Assembly: GCA_002347645.1 (NCBI GenBank)
Contig: DDYF01000047.1
Coordinates: 1 to 64,000 of the forward strand
Source of the DNA: Thermoleophilia bacterium UBA2241
Lineage (GTDB): Bacteria > Actinomycetota > Thermoleophilia > UBA2241
DNA length: 64,000 bases
Direction of reading: 5' to 3'
Under the pieces are notes generated by a model. The model searched no databases, was not told where the DNA came from, and worked only from the letters and a program-made list of their open reading frames with translations. Every line of letters begins with the position of its first letter. The first letter of the stretch is position 1. The translations under genes and the position numbers were made by a program. Of the stretch, positions 56,263 to 64,000 are shown piece by piece.

Positions 56263-56793
56263 TTAGAACTGGTTGAAGAACCCCTTCTCGATGAGCCGTG
56301 CCTTCTCCTCGGCCGAGACCTCGACGTTGCGCGGCGTGAGCAGGAAGATCTTGTCGGCGACGCGCTGCATGCCGCCCTCGAGCGCATACGTGAGGCCGCT
56401 GCAGAAGTCGATGAGCCGCTTCGCCAGCTCGGTGTCCGATCCCTGAAGGTTGAGGATGACGGGCACGTCGACCTTGAACTTGTCGGCGATCTGCTGCGCG
56501 TCGTTGAAGTTCTTGGGCACGACGAGGTGCACCTCGACCTTGCTCGGGCGCGCCGCCTCGAGCGGCCGCACCACGCGCCCTGGACCGCGCCGCACCGGCT
56601 CGTCCGAGAAGATCTCGTCGTAGTCGCTGCGCGACCGCGCCCCGCTCAGCTTGCGGACGTTGGGCCGCTCCTGGTACGAGCGCTCGAGCTCCTCGTGCGG
56701 AGCGAGTGTCTCGTCCTCGTCGTAGACCTCGTCTTCGTCATCGGCGATGCCGAAGTACACCGCTACCTTGTGCCACGTGTCGCCGAGCCCCAT
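56263..56793 (-). CDS. sepF: Cell division protein SepF
   Basis: SepF tethers FtsZ to the membrane; it is the main FtsZ anchor in actinobacteria that lack FtsA. The 176 residues have an N-terminal amphipathic start (GLGDTWHKVAVYFG), an acidic linker, and the SepF core with VHLVVPKNFNDAQQIADKF near 90-108 and VILNLQGSD. The ATG at 56793 has AGGAGGG four bases ahead; longer upstream frames lack support. It follows yggS. Confidence 0.95.
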   Translation of the reverse strand: MGLGDTWHKVAVYFGIADDEDEVYDEDETLAPHEELERSYQERPNVRKLSGARSRSDYDEIFSDEPVRRGPGRVVRPLEAARPSKVEVHLVVPKNFNDAQQIADKFKVDVPVILNLQGSDTELAKRLIDFCSGLTYALEGGMQRVADKIFLLTPRNVEVSAEEKARLIEKGFFNQF

Positions 56794-56812
56794 CGTCCCT
56801 CCTGCACACCCG

Positions 56813-57508
56813 TCAGAACAGGACGCTTCCCACGCGCACGATGGTAGCGCCCTCCTGGACGGCGACCTCGTAGTCAGCGCTCGTTCCCATTGACAGTCGC
56901 CGAAAAGTATACTTGCCGGCCCACTGCTCCGAAAGACGCGCCGCCAGCTCGCGCGTGCGCGCGAAGTATGGCCGCGTCCCCTCCCCATCCGCGAACAGCG
57001 GCGGCATGCACATCAATCCGCAGAAGCGCACCTTCTCCGCCGCGCTCGCCGTCTCGAGGAACCGGTCGACCTCGGCGGGGTCGACGCCGGACTTCGACTC
57101 CTCCCCGCCGATGTTCACCTCGAGCAGCACGTCGCGCGGCTCCGTGGCGCGGCGCTCGATCTCGTCCACGACGCTGAGGCTGCCCACGGAGTGCACGAGG
57201 CGGACGAGGGGCAGCACCAGCTTCGTCTTGCGGCTCTGGAGGTGCCCGATGAAGTCCCACGTGAAGGCGTCGCCGTAGCGGGCGTGCTTGGCCACGAGGT
57301 CCTGGGCGCGGCTTTCACCGACGAGGCGCACGCCCGCCTCGCGCAGGGCGCCGAGGCCGTCGACGTCGACGTACTTCGTCGCCACGAGGATCTCGACCTC
57401 GTCGACAGGGCGCCCGGCGACACGCGCCGCCGCCTCGACCCGCTCCCTGACCTCGGCGAAGCGCTGCCGCACGTGCTCCGCGTCGGCCTCGTACGTCTTC
57501 ACCGGCAC
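56813..57508 (-). CDS. YggS family PLP-binding protein
   Basis: This single-domain PLP-binding alanine-racemase-like barrel maintains vitamin B6 homeostasis and shows no known catalysis. The 231 residues have the PLP lysine in LVATKYVD near 43, GESRAQ near 66-71, IGHLQSRK near 87-94 and the terminal SMGTSADYEVAVQEG and VRVGS. The GTG at 57508 has AGGAGG six bases ahead. It is the first gene after the promoter at 57555-57582. Confidence 0.94.
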   Translation of the reverse strand: MPVKTYEADAEHVRQRFAEVRERVEAAARVAGRPVDEVEILVATKYVDVDGLGALREAGVRLVGESRAQDLVAKHARYGDAFTWDFIGHLQSRKTKLVLPLVRLVHSVGSLSVVDEIERRATEPRDVLLEVNIGGEESKSGVDPAEVDRFLETASAAEKVRFCGLMCMPPLFADGEGTRPYFARTRELAARLSEQWAGKYTFRRLSMGTSADYEVAVQEGATIVRVGSVLF

Positions 57509-57554
57509 CTCAGACCTCCTGTCTGGTCCGCCAGACCCCATCTGCGCCACGGCC

Positions 57555-57582
57555 ACGCTACCCGACTCAACGGCAGAGTCAA
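57555..57582 (-). promoter_or_regulatory. Promoter of the yggS-sepF-divIVA-lspA cluster
   Basis: On the minus strand TTGACT (57582-57577) and TAGCGT (57560-57555) are separated by 16 bases in the gap between the M50 protease gene and yggS. The start near 57548 gives a 40-base leader. Confidence 0.65.
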
Positions 57583-57604
57583 CCGGCGCGCCGGGTGCGA
57601 CGTG

Positions 57605-58237
57605 TCACGGCAGGAGGTCGAAGGCGCGTTCGAGGATGGCTCCGATGGTCCGCGAGAAGACTTCGGGGACGGCGACGAGCAGGACGAGCAGGACGACGAA
57701 CACGACGTTGCCGTAGCGGTCGAGGGCCATCCAGCGCAACCACATCTCCCGCGGAAGGAGGCCCCCGACGACGCGCGAGCCGTCCAGCGGCGGCACGGGC
57801 ACGAGGTTCAGGAGCGCCAGCACCACGTTGAGCACGAAGGCGAGGGCGAGGATCTCGGCCACGAACGGCGCCGGCCCGTAGGTCAGCCAGACGCCGGCGG
57901 CGGCGAACGCCGCGAGGGCGAGGTTCGCCGCCGGCCCGGCCGCGCCCACGAGCATCATCCCGCGTTGAGGGTCCTTGAAGCGCCAGGGCGAGATCGGGAC
58001 CGGGCGGGCCCAGCCGAAGAAGAAGGAGCCGCCCGAGCCGAGGAACGACACCACGAGGACGACCGTGCCCCAAGGGTCGAGTTGGCGCAACGGGTTCAGC
58101 GATAGGCGCCCCTGCTCGCGAGCCGTCGGGTCGCCGAGGCGCAGCGCGGCCCAGCCGTGGGCGAGCTCGTGCACCACCAGGCTCACCAGCAGCAGGGGAA
58201 GGACGATGACGAACGCGAGCAGGAGGTCGCTGCTCAC
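57605..58237 (-). CDS. M50 family (site-2 protease-like) membrane metalloprotease
   Basis: The 210 residues have the zinc motif HELAH in the second helix (near 23-27), about five transmembrane segments, and the second-site NLVPVPPLDGSRV near 143-155. This is the compact group without PDZ domain found in many Gram-positive bacteria; substrates are not known. The GTG overlaps the stop of the tRNA nucleotidyltransferase gene in GTGA. Confidence 0.9.
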   Translation of the reverse strand: MSSDLLLAFVIVLPLLLVSLVVHELAHGWAALRLGDPTAREQGRLSLNPLRQLDPWGTVVLVVSFLGSGGSFFFGWARPVPISPWRFKDPQRGMMLVGAAGPAANLALAAFAAAGVWLTYGPAPFVAEILALAFVLNVVLALLNLVPVPPLDGSRVVGGLLPREMWLRWMALDRYGNVVFVVLLVLLVAVPEVFSRTIGAILERAFDLLP

Positions 58238-60858
58238 GCCCCGCTCCGCTGCAGACGCGCCGCCGCGAGCTCGTCCTCGCGCCCGGAGACGACGCCGTTG
58301 AGCTTGAGGTGGAGCACGTTGCGCAACACCTTGCCGAGGCGCGGCGAGGCGCCCATGCCCATGGCCAGGAGGTCGTCGCCGTCGATCTCGAGGCGCACGT
58401 GACGGCTCACATCGAGGAAGCGCCCCAGACGGTCGGCCACGATCCCGGTCTCGTCCTTCGCCATGGCGACGAGCAGCGCCTCGACCGGCTGTCCGTCGGC
58501 AAGGTCGAACACCTCCGCCTCCGTGGGCCCACGCGCGATGCGCTCGGCCAGGCGTTCGGCAACGACGTGGACCCTCTCGAGCACGTCGGCGTCGCGTCGC
58601 CGGATCCGCATCCGACGGGTCCACGAGCCGACCTCCTCCGGCTCGAGGTCGCGGAGCAGGACGGCGAGACGCAGGCGCCACGCCGGCACCTCGACGGCGA
58701 GGCCGTGCCGCCGGCGAAGAGCGTCGGCGCGCTTCACCAGCGCGCGCTCGCCGGGCCCCGCCAGGAGGCGACCGTGGATCGACGTCGTCAGACCGAGCTC
58801 CTCGAGACGCCGCAACGAGAAGTCGACCTTCTCCTCGTCGAGCAGCAGGACCAGCTCGTCGCGCAGCCGCGCCGACGAGAGGTCGCCCACCAGGTCCATG
58901 GAACTGCAGGCACGGGCCAGGTTGTGCGTGTGAGCGTCCATGCGCAGGCCGTAGCGGTTCTCGTAGCGGATCGCGCGCAAGATGCGCGTGGGGTCCTCGA
59001 TGAAGCTCAGGTTGTGCAGCACGACGATCCGTCGGGCCTCGAGGTCGGCACGCCCGCCGAAGTAGTCAAGAAGTGCGCCGTACGTCTCCGGCTTGAGCGA
59101 GACGGCCATGGCGTTGATGGTGAAGTCGCGGCGGGCGAGGTCGCTGCGGATCGTCGCGTGCTCGACCTTGGGCAGCGCCGCAGGGTAATCGTAGGACTCC
59201 GAACGCGTCGACGCGATGTCGACGCGCAGGGGCACGCCGTCATCCCCAGGCACGACCACGACGGCGGTGCCGAACTTCTCGTGCGGCCTGACGTGGCCCT
59301 TGAGTCGCGCCGCGAGCGAGCGAGCGACGGCGATGCCGTCGCCCTCGACGGCGATGTCCAGGTCGACTTGGCGCTCGCCCAAAAGGAGGTCGCGCACGGC
59401 GCCGCCCACCAGGAAGACCCCGCGCGCCTCCGCGGCCACGGCCTGGATCTGCTCGAGGACCTCGTCGAGACCCAGTTCCGCGAGGCGGCCTGCCAGGTTG
59501 CCGGCGGCCTCCCGGGGGGTCTCCATGCCCGCGGGACGCCCCCCCGCCGCCGCGGCGCGCGTGAGCATGCCGGCGACATCACTGCGCCGCGGCGCGCTCT
59601 TGCCGGGCCGCGCGCCACGGCGCAGCACGGGCGCCCATCCCAGCGGGGTCTCGGCGACAACGCGCGCCGCGTGCTCGAGCGTGTCGTCGACGTCGAGACT
59701 CACGACGCGCGACATCATGACCGCCTTCACCGGGGCATGGCCCAGACCGTGACCCGCCGCGCGGTCGAGGTCGGCGAGCGAGACCGTGCCGGCTACCCGG
59801 TCACCGTCGATAACCGCGAGACCGTCGACCTCGAGCCGCCGGCAGGCGATGGCCGCGGAGTCCACCGTCTCGTCGATGCCGACCGCATGGAGACCGGCGA
59901 CCATGGCGTCGCCGACGGTCGTGACCGGCGCCACGGCCGCTCCGATCGCCGCCTGCAGGTCGCGCCGGACGGCGTCGAGCGACCTGTCCTTGACGACAGC
60001 GGATGCGGCGGCCGTGTGCCCGCCGCCGCCGACTGCCGCCAGCGCCTCGGCGACGTCGACCCGGCCGCCCCGGCTCCGCGCCGTCACGAACACCCGGTTC
60101 TCCATGGCGACCAGCAGGAAGAAGGCATCGCAGCCGGTGAGGTCCATGATGCGGTGCGCGACCACGCTCACGCCCTCGACGTACAGCTCCTCACGGAGGG
60201 CGGCCACGAGCACGCTCACCCCCGCCAGGCCGATGTCTTCGCACACGTCGAGCGCTGCGGCCAGCGTGCGTCGCTGCGGCACTGTCAGGGCGTTCGTGAG
60301 CCACTTCTCGAGGAGCGCCGCGTCGGCGCCATGGCGCATGCAGAACGCGAGCGCCTCGGCGTCGTCCGGCGTCGTCGTCGAGAACGTCAGCGAGCCTGTG
60401 TCCTCATGGATGCCGAGAGCGAAGACGGTCGCCTCGAACGGCGTCACGGGGATCGCGCGCTCGGTGATGATGCGAAGCATCAGTGTGACGAGCGAACCCG
60501 TCGCGCCCGTCACCAGGTTCTCGGGGCGGATGAAGGCCGGCGGTGCGTCGTGCTCGTGATGGTCGAAGGCGACGACCTGCACGTCGTCGCGTTCGCAGAG
60601 AGGCGCCAGCTCGCCCAGGCGATTGGCGTGCACGGTGTCGACGAGGACGAGGCGGCGCACGCCGTCCAGGTCGACATCCGCGGGATCGACCACGGGAACG
60701 AGGTCGGCGTACAGCGCCTGGAACTCCCTGACGTTGCGGTTCACCGCCCCGCCCAGACTGATCGCCGCCCCCGGGTAGAGCTTGTGGGCCGCCACCATCG
60801 CGGCGAAGGCGTCGAAGTCGGTGTTCGTGTGCGCGGCGATCAGTTCGCGGACCTTCAT
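58234..60858 (-). CDS. DHH-CBS-tRNA nucleotidyltransferase fusion (A- or CCA-adding)
   Basis: This 874-residue protein joins three modules: an N-terminal DHH/DHHA1 phosphoesterase (HTNTDFDAFAA near 10-20, FDHHEHD near 98, GGGGH near 280), a CBS pair near 305-420, and a class II poly(A)/CCA-type nucleotidyltransferase with FLVGGAVRDLLLG and DLDIAVEG near 480-505, then RRDFTINAM and RILRAIRYENRYG. Such fusions are known; the polymerase half either adds CCA or only the final A, which sequence by eye cannot settle. The ATG at 60858 lies six bases after a TATACT box, so the mRNA is probably leaderless. Confidence 0.9.
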   Translation of the reverse strand: MKVRELIAAHTNTDFDAFAAMVAAHKLYPGAAISLGGAVNRNVREFQALYADLVPVVDPADVDLDGVRRLVLVDTVHANRLGELAPLCERDDVQVVAFDHHEHDAPPAFIRPENLVTGATGSLVTLMLRIITERAIPVTPFEATVFALGIHEDTGSLTFSTTTPDDAEALAFCMRHGADAALLEKWLTNALTVPQRRTLAAALDVCEDIGLAGVSVLVAALREELYVEGVSVVAHRIMDLTGCDAFFLLVAMENRVFVTARSRGGRVDVAEALAAVGGGGHTAAASAVVKDRSLDAVRRDLQAAIGAAVAPVTTVGDAMVAGLHAVGIDETVDSAAIACRRLEVDGLAVIDGDRVAGTVSLADLDRAAGHGLGHAPVKAVMMSRVVSLDVDDTLEHAARVVAETPLGWAPVLRRGARPGKSAPRRSDVAGMLTRAAAAGGRPAGMETPREAAGNLAGRLAELGLDEVLEQIQAVAAEARGVFLVGGAVRDLLLGERQVDLDIAVEGDGIAVARSLAARLKGHVRPHEKFGTAVVVVPGDDGVPLRVDIASTRSESYDYPAALPKVEHATIRSDLARRDFTINAMAVSLKPETYGALLDYFGGRADLEARRIVVLHNLSFIEDPTRILRAIRYENRYGLRMDAHTHNLARACSSMDLVGDLSSARLRDELVLLLDEEKVDFSLRRLEELGLTTSIHGRLLAGPGERALVKRADALRRRHGLAVEVPAWRLRLAVLLRDLEPEEVGSWTRRMRIRRRDADVLERVHVVAERLAERIARGPTEAEVFDLADGQPVEALLVAMAKDETGIVADRLGRFLDVSRHVRLEIDGDDLLAMGMGASPRLGKVLRNVLHLKLNGVVSGREDELAAARLQRSGA

Positions 60859-60864
60859 ACCGGC

Positions 60865-60870
60865 AGTATA
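60865..60870 (-). promoter_or_regulatory. -10 box for a probably leaderless transcript
   Basis: TATACT on the minus strand lies six bases before the ATG of the DHH-CBS-nucleotidyltransferase gene, which has no ribosome site. The -35 region is weak. Confidence 0.5.
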
Positions 60871-60941
60871 CGGGAGCGGCCGCACGCGCCCAGAGCAGGG
60901 GCGCGGGCGACGCCGGCTCGCCCCGGGGCGAGCCGGCGCGC

Positions 60942-63164
60942 TCAGGCGCGCAGGAGCCAGGCCAGCTCGTCGCCGAACGCCGCTTCGACGGCGACGCGCA
61001 GCGGCGCATGAACGGCACTCTGCAGCTCCGCGTCCTCGTCGAGGACCCGGGCGGCGATCTCACGGGCGCGCAGGAGGGTGTCGCGGTCACGCGCCAGGCG
61101 CGCGAGCTTGAGGTCGGGGACGCCGGCCTGCCGCGCGCCCATGAGCTGGCCCTCGCCGCGGATCTCCAGGTCGCGGTCGGCGAGCGCGAACCCGTCGTTC
61201 GTCTCGAGCAGCGCCTCGAGACGGGCCCGCGACGTGCCGGTCTGCGCCTCCGAGAACAGAAGGCAGAAGGACTTGGCGGTGCCGCGCCCCACGCGGCCGC
61301 GGAGCTGGTGCAGCTGCGCGAGCCCGAAGCGCTCGGCCCCCTCGACGAGCATGACGGTGGCGTTAGGCACGTCGATGCCGACCTCGACGAGGCTTGTCGC
61401 GACCAGCACATCCACCTCACCCGACGTGAACGCCGCCATCACGGCGTCGCGCTCAGCCGGCTTCAACTGCCCGTGGACCACGGCCACCGAGAACGCGCGG
61501 AACTCCCCGGCGCGCAGGCGCTCGCTCTCGGCGACCGCCGTCGCCGCCGAGATCGACTCCGACTCGTCGATCGCCGGACACACCACGAAGGCCTGCCGCC
61601 CCTTGCGCAATTGGCGGCGGACGAACTCATACCCCTCGCTCCGCCGCGCCTCGTCGACCACGCGAGTCACGACCGGCTGGCGCCCCGCCGGCGCTCCCGC
61701 CACCGTGGTCACGTCGAGGTCGCCGTACACGGTGAGCGCCAGCGTCCGGGGGATCGGCGTCGCCGTCATGTGGAGCACGTGCGGTGCGCGTCCGGCACGC
61801 TCCGCGCGCCGCACCAGCTCGTCGCGCTGCTGCACGCCGAAGCGATGCTGTTCGTCGACGACCAGCAAGCCGAGGTGCCGGAACACGACGTCCTCCTGGA
61901 GCAGAGCGTGCGTCCCGATGACGATGTCCGCCTCTCCCTCGGCGATGCGCGCGAGCGCCTCACGGCGCTCGCGCGCGCCGAGCGCCGCGGTGAGCACGAC
62001 GGCCGTCGCCAGACCGCCCAGAAAGCGTGCGGCAGTCTCGCCGTGCTGCCCGGCGAGCGTCTCGGTCGGTGCCATCAGCGCTCCCTGCAGCCCCGATTCG
62101 ACCGCGCGCAGCAGCGCGGCGAGGGCGACGACCGTCTTGCCGGACCCGACGTCGCCCTGGAGCAGCCGTCGCATGGGCCGCGGCCCCACGAGGTCCGCCT
62201 CGATCTCGTCGAGCGCGCTCCCCTGGTGCTCCGTGAGGTCGAAGGGAAGGCCGGCGACGAAGGCGTCGGTCAGCCGCCCGGGTGGTCCGAACGGCGTCGC
62301 CCGCACCCGTTCCTGCTGGCGCCGCTTGTGGAGGAGCAGCCCGACCTGCATGAGAATGAGCTCCTCGAGCACGAGACGTTCGCGCGCGCGGCGCGCTTGG
62401 CTTGGGGTCCGCGGTTGGTGCACGGCGAGGGTCGCATCGGCGCGAGTCGGCAGTCGTTCGCGGACCCGCAAGAGGGCGGGGAGCGGGTCCGCAAGGCGCC
62501 TCATGTCGCCGCGCACGCCCTGCATGACCTGACGCAGCAGCCGCGCCGAGACCTGCTCGCTCGCCGGGTACACCGGCACGAGGCCCTCGGTGTGGAGGGT
62601 CTCCCCCTCCTCGTCGCCGAGGATCTCGTGGCTGCGTACGAGAAAGGTCGGGCGACGCCCCTGCGGGCGGTACGTCCCTCGCACGCTGACACGGGTCCCA
62701 GGCTCGAGGACTCGGGTGAGGTACCCTTGGTTGAACCACATCGCCTCCACGGAACCCGTCCCGTCGCCGACGACGGCGCGCACCACGGTGACCCGCTTGC
62801 GCGCCGTCCGCTCGGTGCTGACGCGTTCGACGACCCCGCGCACAGTCGCCTCCTCGCCCAGCTTGAGGTCGCGCACGTCCTTGCGGTCGCGGAAGTCCTC
62901 GTAGCGGCGGGGGAAGTGGTCGATGAGGTCGCCGACGGTCTCGAGCCCGAACGTCGCCAAGCGACGAGCGGTGACCTTACCGATGCCGGGTAGTCCCGAG
63001 AGCGGCCGTGCGAGCGCCGTGCTGTCGGCCGCCAAGGGAGTGGCCGGCGGGGGCGTCTCGTACGGCTCGCCACCGAAGCGCACCGGTGCTTGGGGGCCTC
63101 TCAGGTGCCCGCCGGGCGACGGTGAGATACCGGGGGCGTCGGTGTCGGGTGGTCCGCCGTGCAT
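60942..63164 (-). CDS. recG: ATP-dependent DNA helicase RecG
   Basis: RecG reverses stalled replication forks and branch-migrates Holliday junctions. The 740 residues contain an extended, proline-rich N-terminus, a helix-hairpin-helix-like LSGLPGIGKVTARRL, the wedge OB domain, and helicase motifs: Walker A GDVGSGKT, motif Ia APTETLA, DEQHRFG, TATPIPRT, and QLRGRVGRG. The ATG at 63164 lies ten bases after a TATACT box; the first 50 residues are not conserved and a later start is possible. Confidence 0.95.
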   Translation of the reverse strand: MHGGPPDTDAPGISPSPGGHLRGPQAPVRFGGEPYETPPPATPLAADSTALARPLSGLPGIGKVTARRLATFGLETVGDLIDHFPRRYEDFRDRKDVRDLKLGEEATVRGVVERVSTERTARKRVTVVRAVVGDGTGSVEAMWFNQGYLTRVLEPGTRVSVRGTYRPQGRRPTFLVRSHEILGDEEGETLHTEGLVPVYPASEQVSARLLRQVMQGVRGDMRRLADPLPALLRVRERLPTRADATLAVHQPRTPSQARRARERLVLEELILMQVGLLLHKRRQQERVRATPFGPPGRLTDAFVAGLPFDLTEHQGSALDEIEADLVGPRPMRRLLQGDVGSGKTVVALAALLRAVESGLQGALMAPTETLAGQHGETAARFLGGLATAVVLTAALGARERREALARIAEGEADIVIGTHALLQEDVVFRHLGLLVVDEQHRFGVQQRDELVRRAERAGRAPHVLHMTATPIPRTLALTVYGDLDVTTVAGAPAGRQPVVTRVVDEARRSEGYEFVRRQLRKGRQAFVVCPAIDESESISAATAVAESERLRAGEFRAFSVAVVHGQLKPAERDAVMAAFTSGEVDVLVATSLVEVGIDVPNATVMLVEGAERFGLAQLHQLRGRVGRGTAKSFCLLFSEAQTGTSRARLEALLETNDGFALADRDLEIRGEGQLMGARQAGVPDLKLARLARDRDTLLRAREIAARVLDEDAELQSAVHAPLRVAVEAAFGDELAWLLRA

Positions 63165-63174
63165 CTGTCTATGC

Positions 63175-63180
63175 AGTATA
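63175..63180 (-). promoter_or_regulatory. -10 box for recG
   Basis: TATACT on the minus strand lies ten bases before the recG ATG. The predicted leader is only a few bases. The flanking CCGTATACTGC is the same as that before the nucleotidyltransferase gene. Confidence 0.5.
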
Positions 63181-63233
63181 CGGTTCTGCCACCACGGTGC
63201 GCTCGGCCGACGCTCCTGCGGCCATGCGTCGGA

Positions 63234-63239
63234 TACACT
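63234..63239 (+). promoter_or_regulatory. Possible -10 box for the secreted hydrolase gene
   Basis: TACACT lies 29 bases before the ATG at 63269. No convincing -35 box precedes it. Confidence 0.35.
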
Positions 63240-63268
63240 GGGCCCCTCACGCGTCAGGGAGCCCGTCA

Positions 63269-64000
63269 TGCCTCAGCTCCGCCACAGTCTGGCGGTCAAG
63301 CTTGCGTCCGTCGCTTCGGTGACGGCACTCGCCTTTCTCGTCTGCCTCGCGGCGCCGACTCCGACGCGCGCCGGCACGGTCCTGCGCGGCATCTGCGCGC
63401 CCGGCCTGATCGGGCACTGGTCGACCGACGGTCCAGCCGTTGTGCGACAGTTCGCGGAGCGCCTCGGCGCCGACGTCGTCCGCGTCAACGTCCGCTGGTA
63501 CGAGGCGGCTCCCAGCCCGGGAACGTACGACGACCAGTACCTCGGGCGCGTCACCAGCGCGGTCCGCGAGATCCGCGCCCGCGGTATGCAGGTGATCGTC
63601 GGGGTGTGGGGGACGCCGCGTTGGGCGTCAGACCGCGCGCTCTGGGTGACGGCGGCACCCGGCGACCGCGCCGGTGTCTATCACCGCTACTACCCGCCCG
63701 CGCTCGACCACCTCGAGCAGTTGCGCGCCCTCATGGAACGACTCTCCGCGGACCTGCAGGGCGAGGTCCTCGGGTACGTGTGCTGGAACGAACCGAACCT
63801 CTGGACGTACCTCTATCCGCAGCGCACGTCGTCGAACGCCGCCTTCGCCGCGCGACGCTACGCCAAGATGCTCGCCGCGTTCTCACAGGGCGTCCGTGGC
63901 GGCGATGCGAACGCGCACGTCATCGCCGGGGAGACCGCGCCGTTCGGCGAGAACTCGGTCCTGCGCACGAGCCCGCAACGCTTTGCCAGACTCCTCGCGC
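63269..64000 (+). CDS. Secreted glycoside-hydrolase-like protein, clan GH-A type (3' truncated by window)
   Basis: The frame stays open from ATG 63269 to the window end, 244 codons so far. It begins with a Sec-type signal peptide (hydrophobic core about 12-30, likely cleavage near 34-36), then a TIM-barrel pattern: VVRVNVRWYEAAPSPGTYDD near 70-89, VIVGVWGTPRWAS near 109-121, and the clan GH-A acid/base signature CWNEPN at 172-177 with E175. The second catalytic glutamate would lie beyond the window. The specific family (GH5, GH39 or similar) cannot be decided. AGGGAG lies seven bases before the ATG. It is divergent from recG. Confidence 0.78.

Noticed and set aside
58309..61011. Open frame of about 900 codons on the plus strand
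   Set aside because: It is antisense to the tRNA nucleotidyltransferase fusion.

Overview
The window looks like ordinary chromosomal core DNA from a very GC-rich actinobacterium (Actinomycetota), probably one of the deeper classes such as Thermoleophilia rather than a classical Streptomyces/Mycobacterium type; the class is an inference. The reasons are an actinobacterial-type IHF (mihF) in front of gmk-rpoZ-coaBC, the yggS-sepF-divIVA-lspA-rluD cell-division cluster, ATGA/GTGA gene overlaps, -10 boxes placed within a few bases of start codons, and the combination of RNase Y, RNase J, PNPase, a class 1B dihydroorotate dehydrogenase with PyrK and an LL-diaminopimelate aminotransferase. I see no prophage, CRISPR array, tRNA or rRNA gene, or complete insertion sequence.

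Layout, left to right; most genes are on the minus strand, so transcription runs right to left. 0.3-10.2 kb: nudix, dut, hflX, dapL, dapF, miaA, an AMMECR1/MEMO pair, miaB, rny. 10.2-10.5 kb: a spacer with a strong promoter, several hairpins and an intrinsic terminator, read as a roughly 230-nt RNA or an rny leader. 10.5-17.4 kb: a rodZ-yajQ-rimO-pgsA-cinA-thpR-recA-recX operon with its own promoter at 17.38 kb. 17.4-27.2 kb: ftsK, rnj, dapA, dapB, an M16 peptidase, pnp, rpsO. 27.3-35.1 kb: ribF, truB, nrnA, rbfA, ylxP, infB, ylxR, nusA, rimP, headed by a promoter plus premature terminator. 35.1-38 kb: a small zinc-ribbon protein, an L,D-transpeptidase, lemA, htpX. 38-41.3 kb: a TPR protein, an HD protein, coaBC, rpoZ, gmk, mihF (probably leaderless). 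41.4-50.5 kb: the pyrRBC-carAB-pyrKD operon with a PyrR attenuator. 50.6-53.5 kb: convergent rocD and pruA (ornithine to glutamate). 53.6-57.6 kb: rluD, lspA, yggU, divIVA, sepF, yggS. 57.6-63.2 kb: M50 protease, a DHH-CBS-tRNA nucleotidyltransferase fusion, recG. From 63.27 kb on the plus strand: the start of a secreted glycoside-hydrolase-like gene cut by the window end.

The genes mainly serve RNA synthesis, processing and decay, translation, lysine/peptidoglycan precursor synthesis, de novo pyrimidine synthesis and recombination. Regulation visible in the sequence includes premature terminators in front of rny, rimP-nusA and pyrR.

The most unusual feature is start-codon use. Four conserved genes appear to start on near-cognate codons: rimO on CTG, rpsO on CTG, the M16 peptidase on ATC and gmk on ATT. 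For rimO, the M16 peptidase and gmk, conserved N-terminal sequence has no usable ATG or GTG ahead of it; rpsO is less certain because an in-frame GTG lies three codons upstream. The other points worth a second look are the structured RNA upstream of rny, a NusA with an added C-terminal Cys3His finger-like module, and a tandem repeat at the DapF N-terminus.
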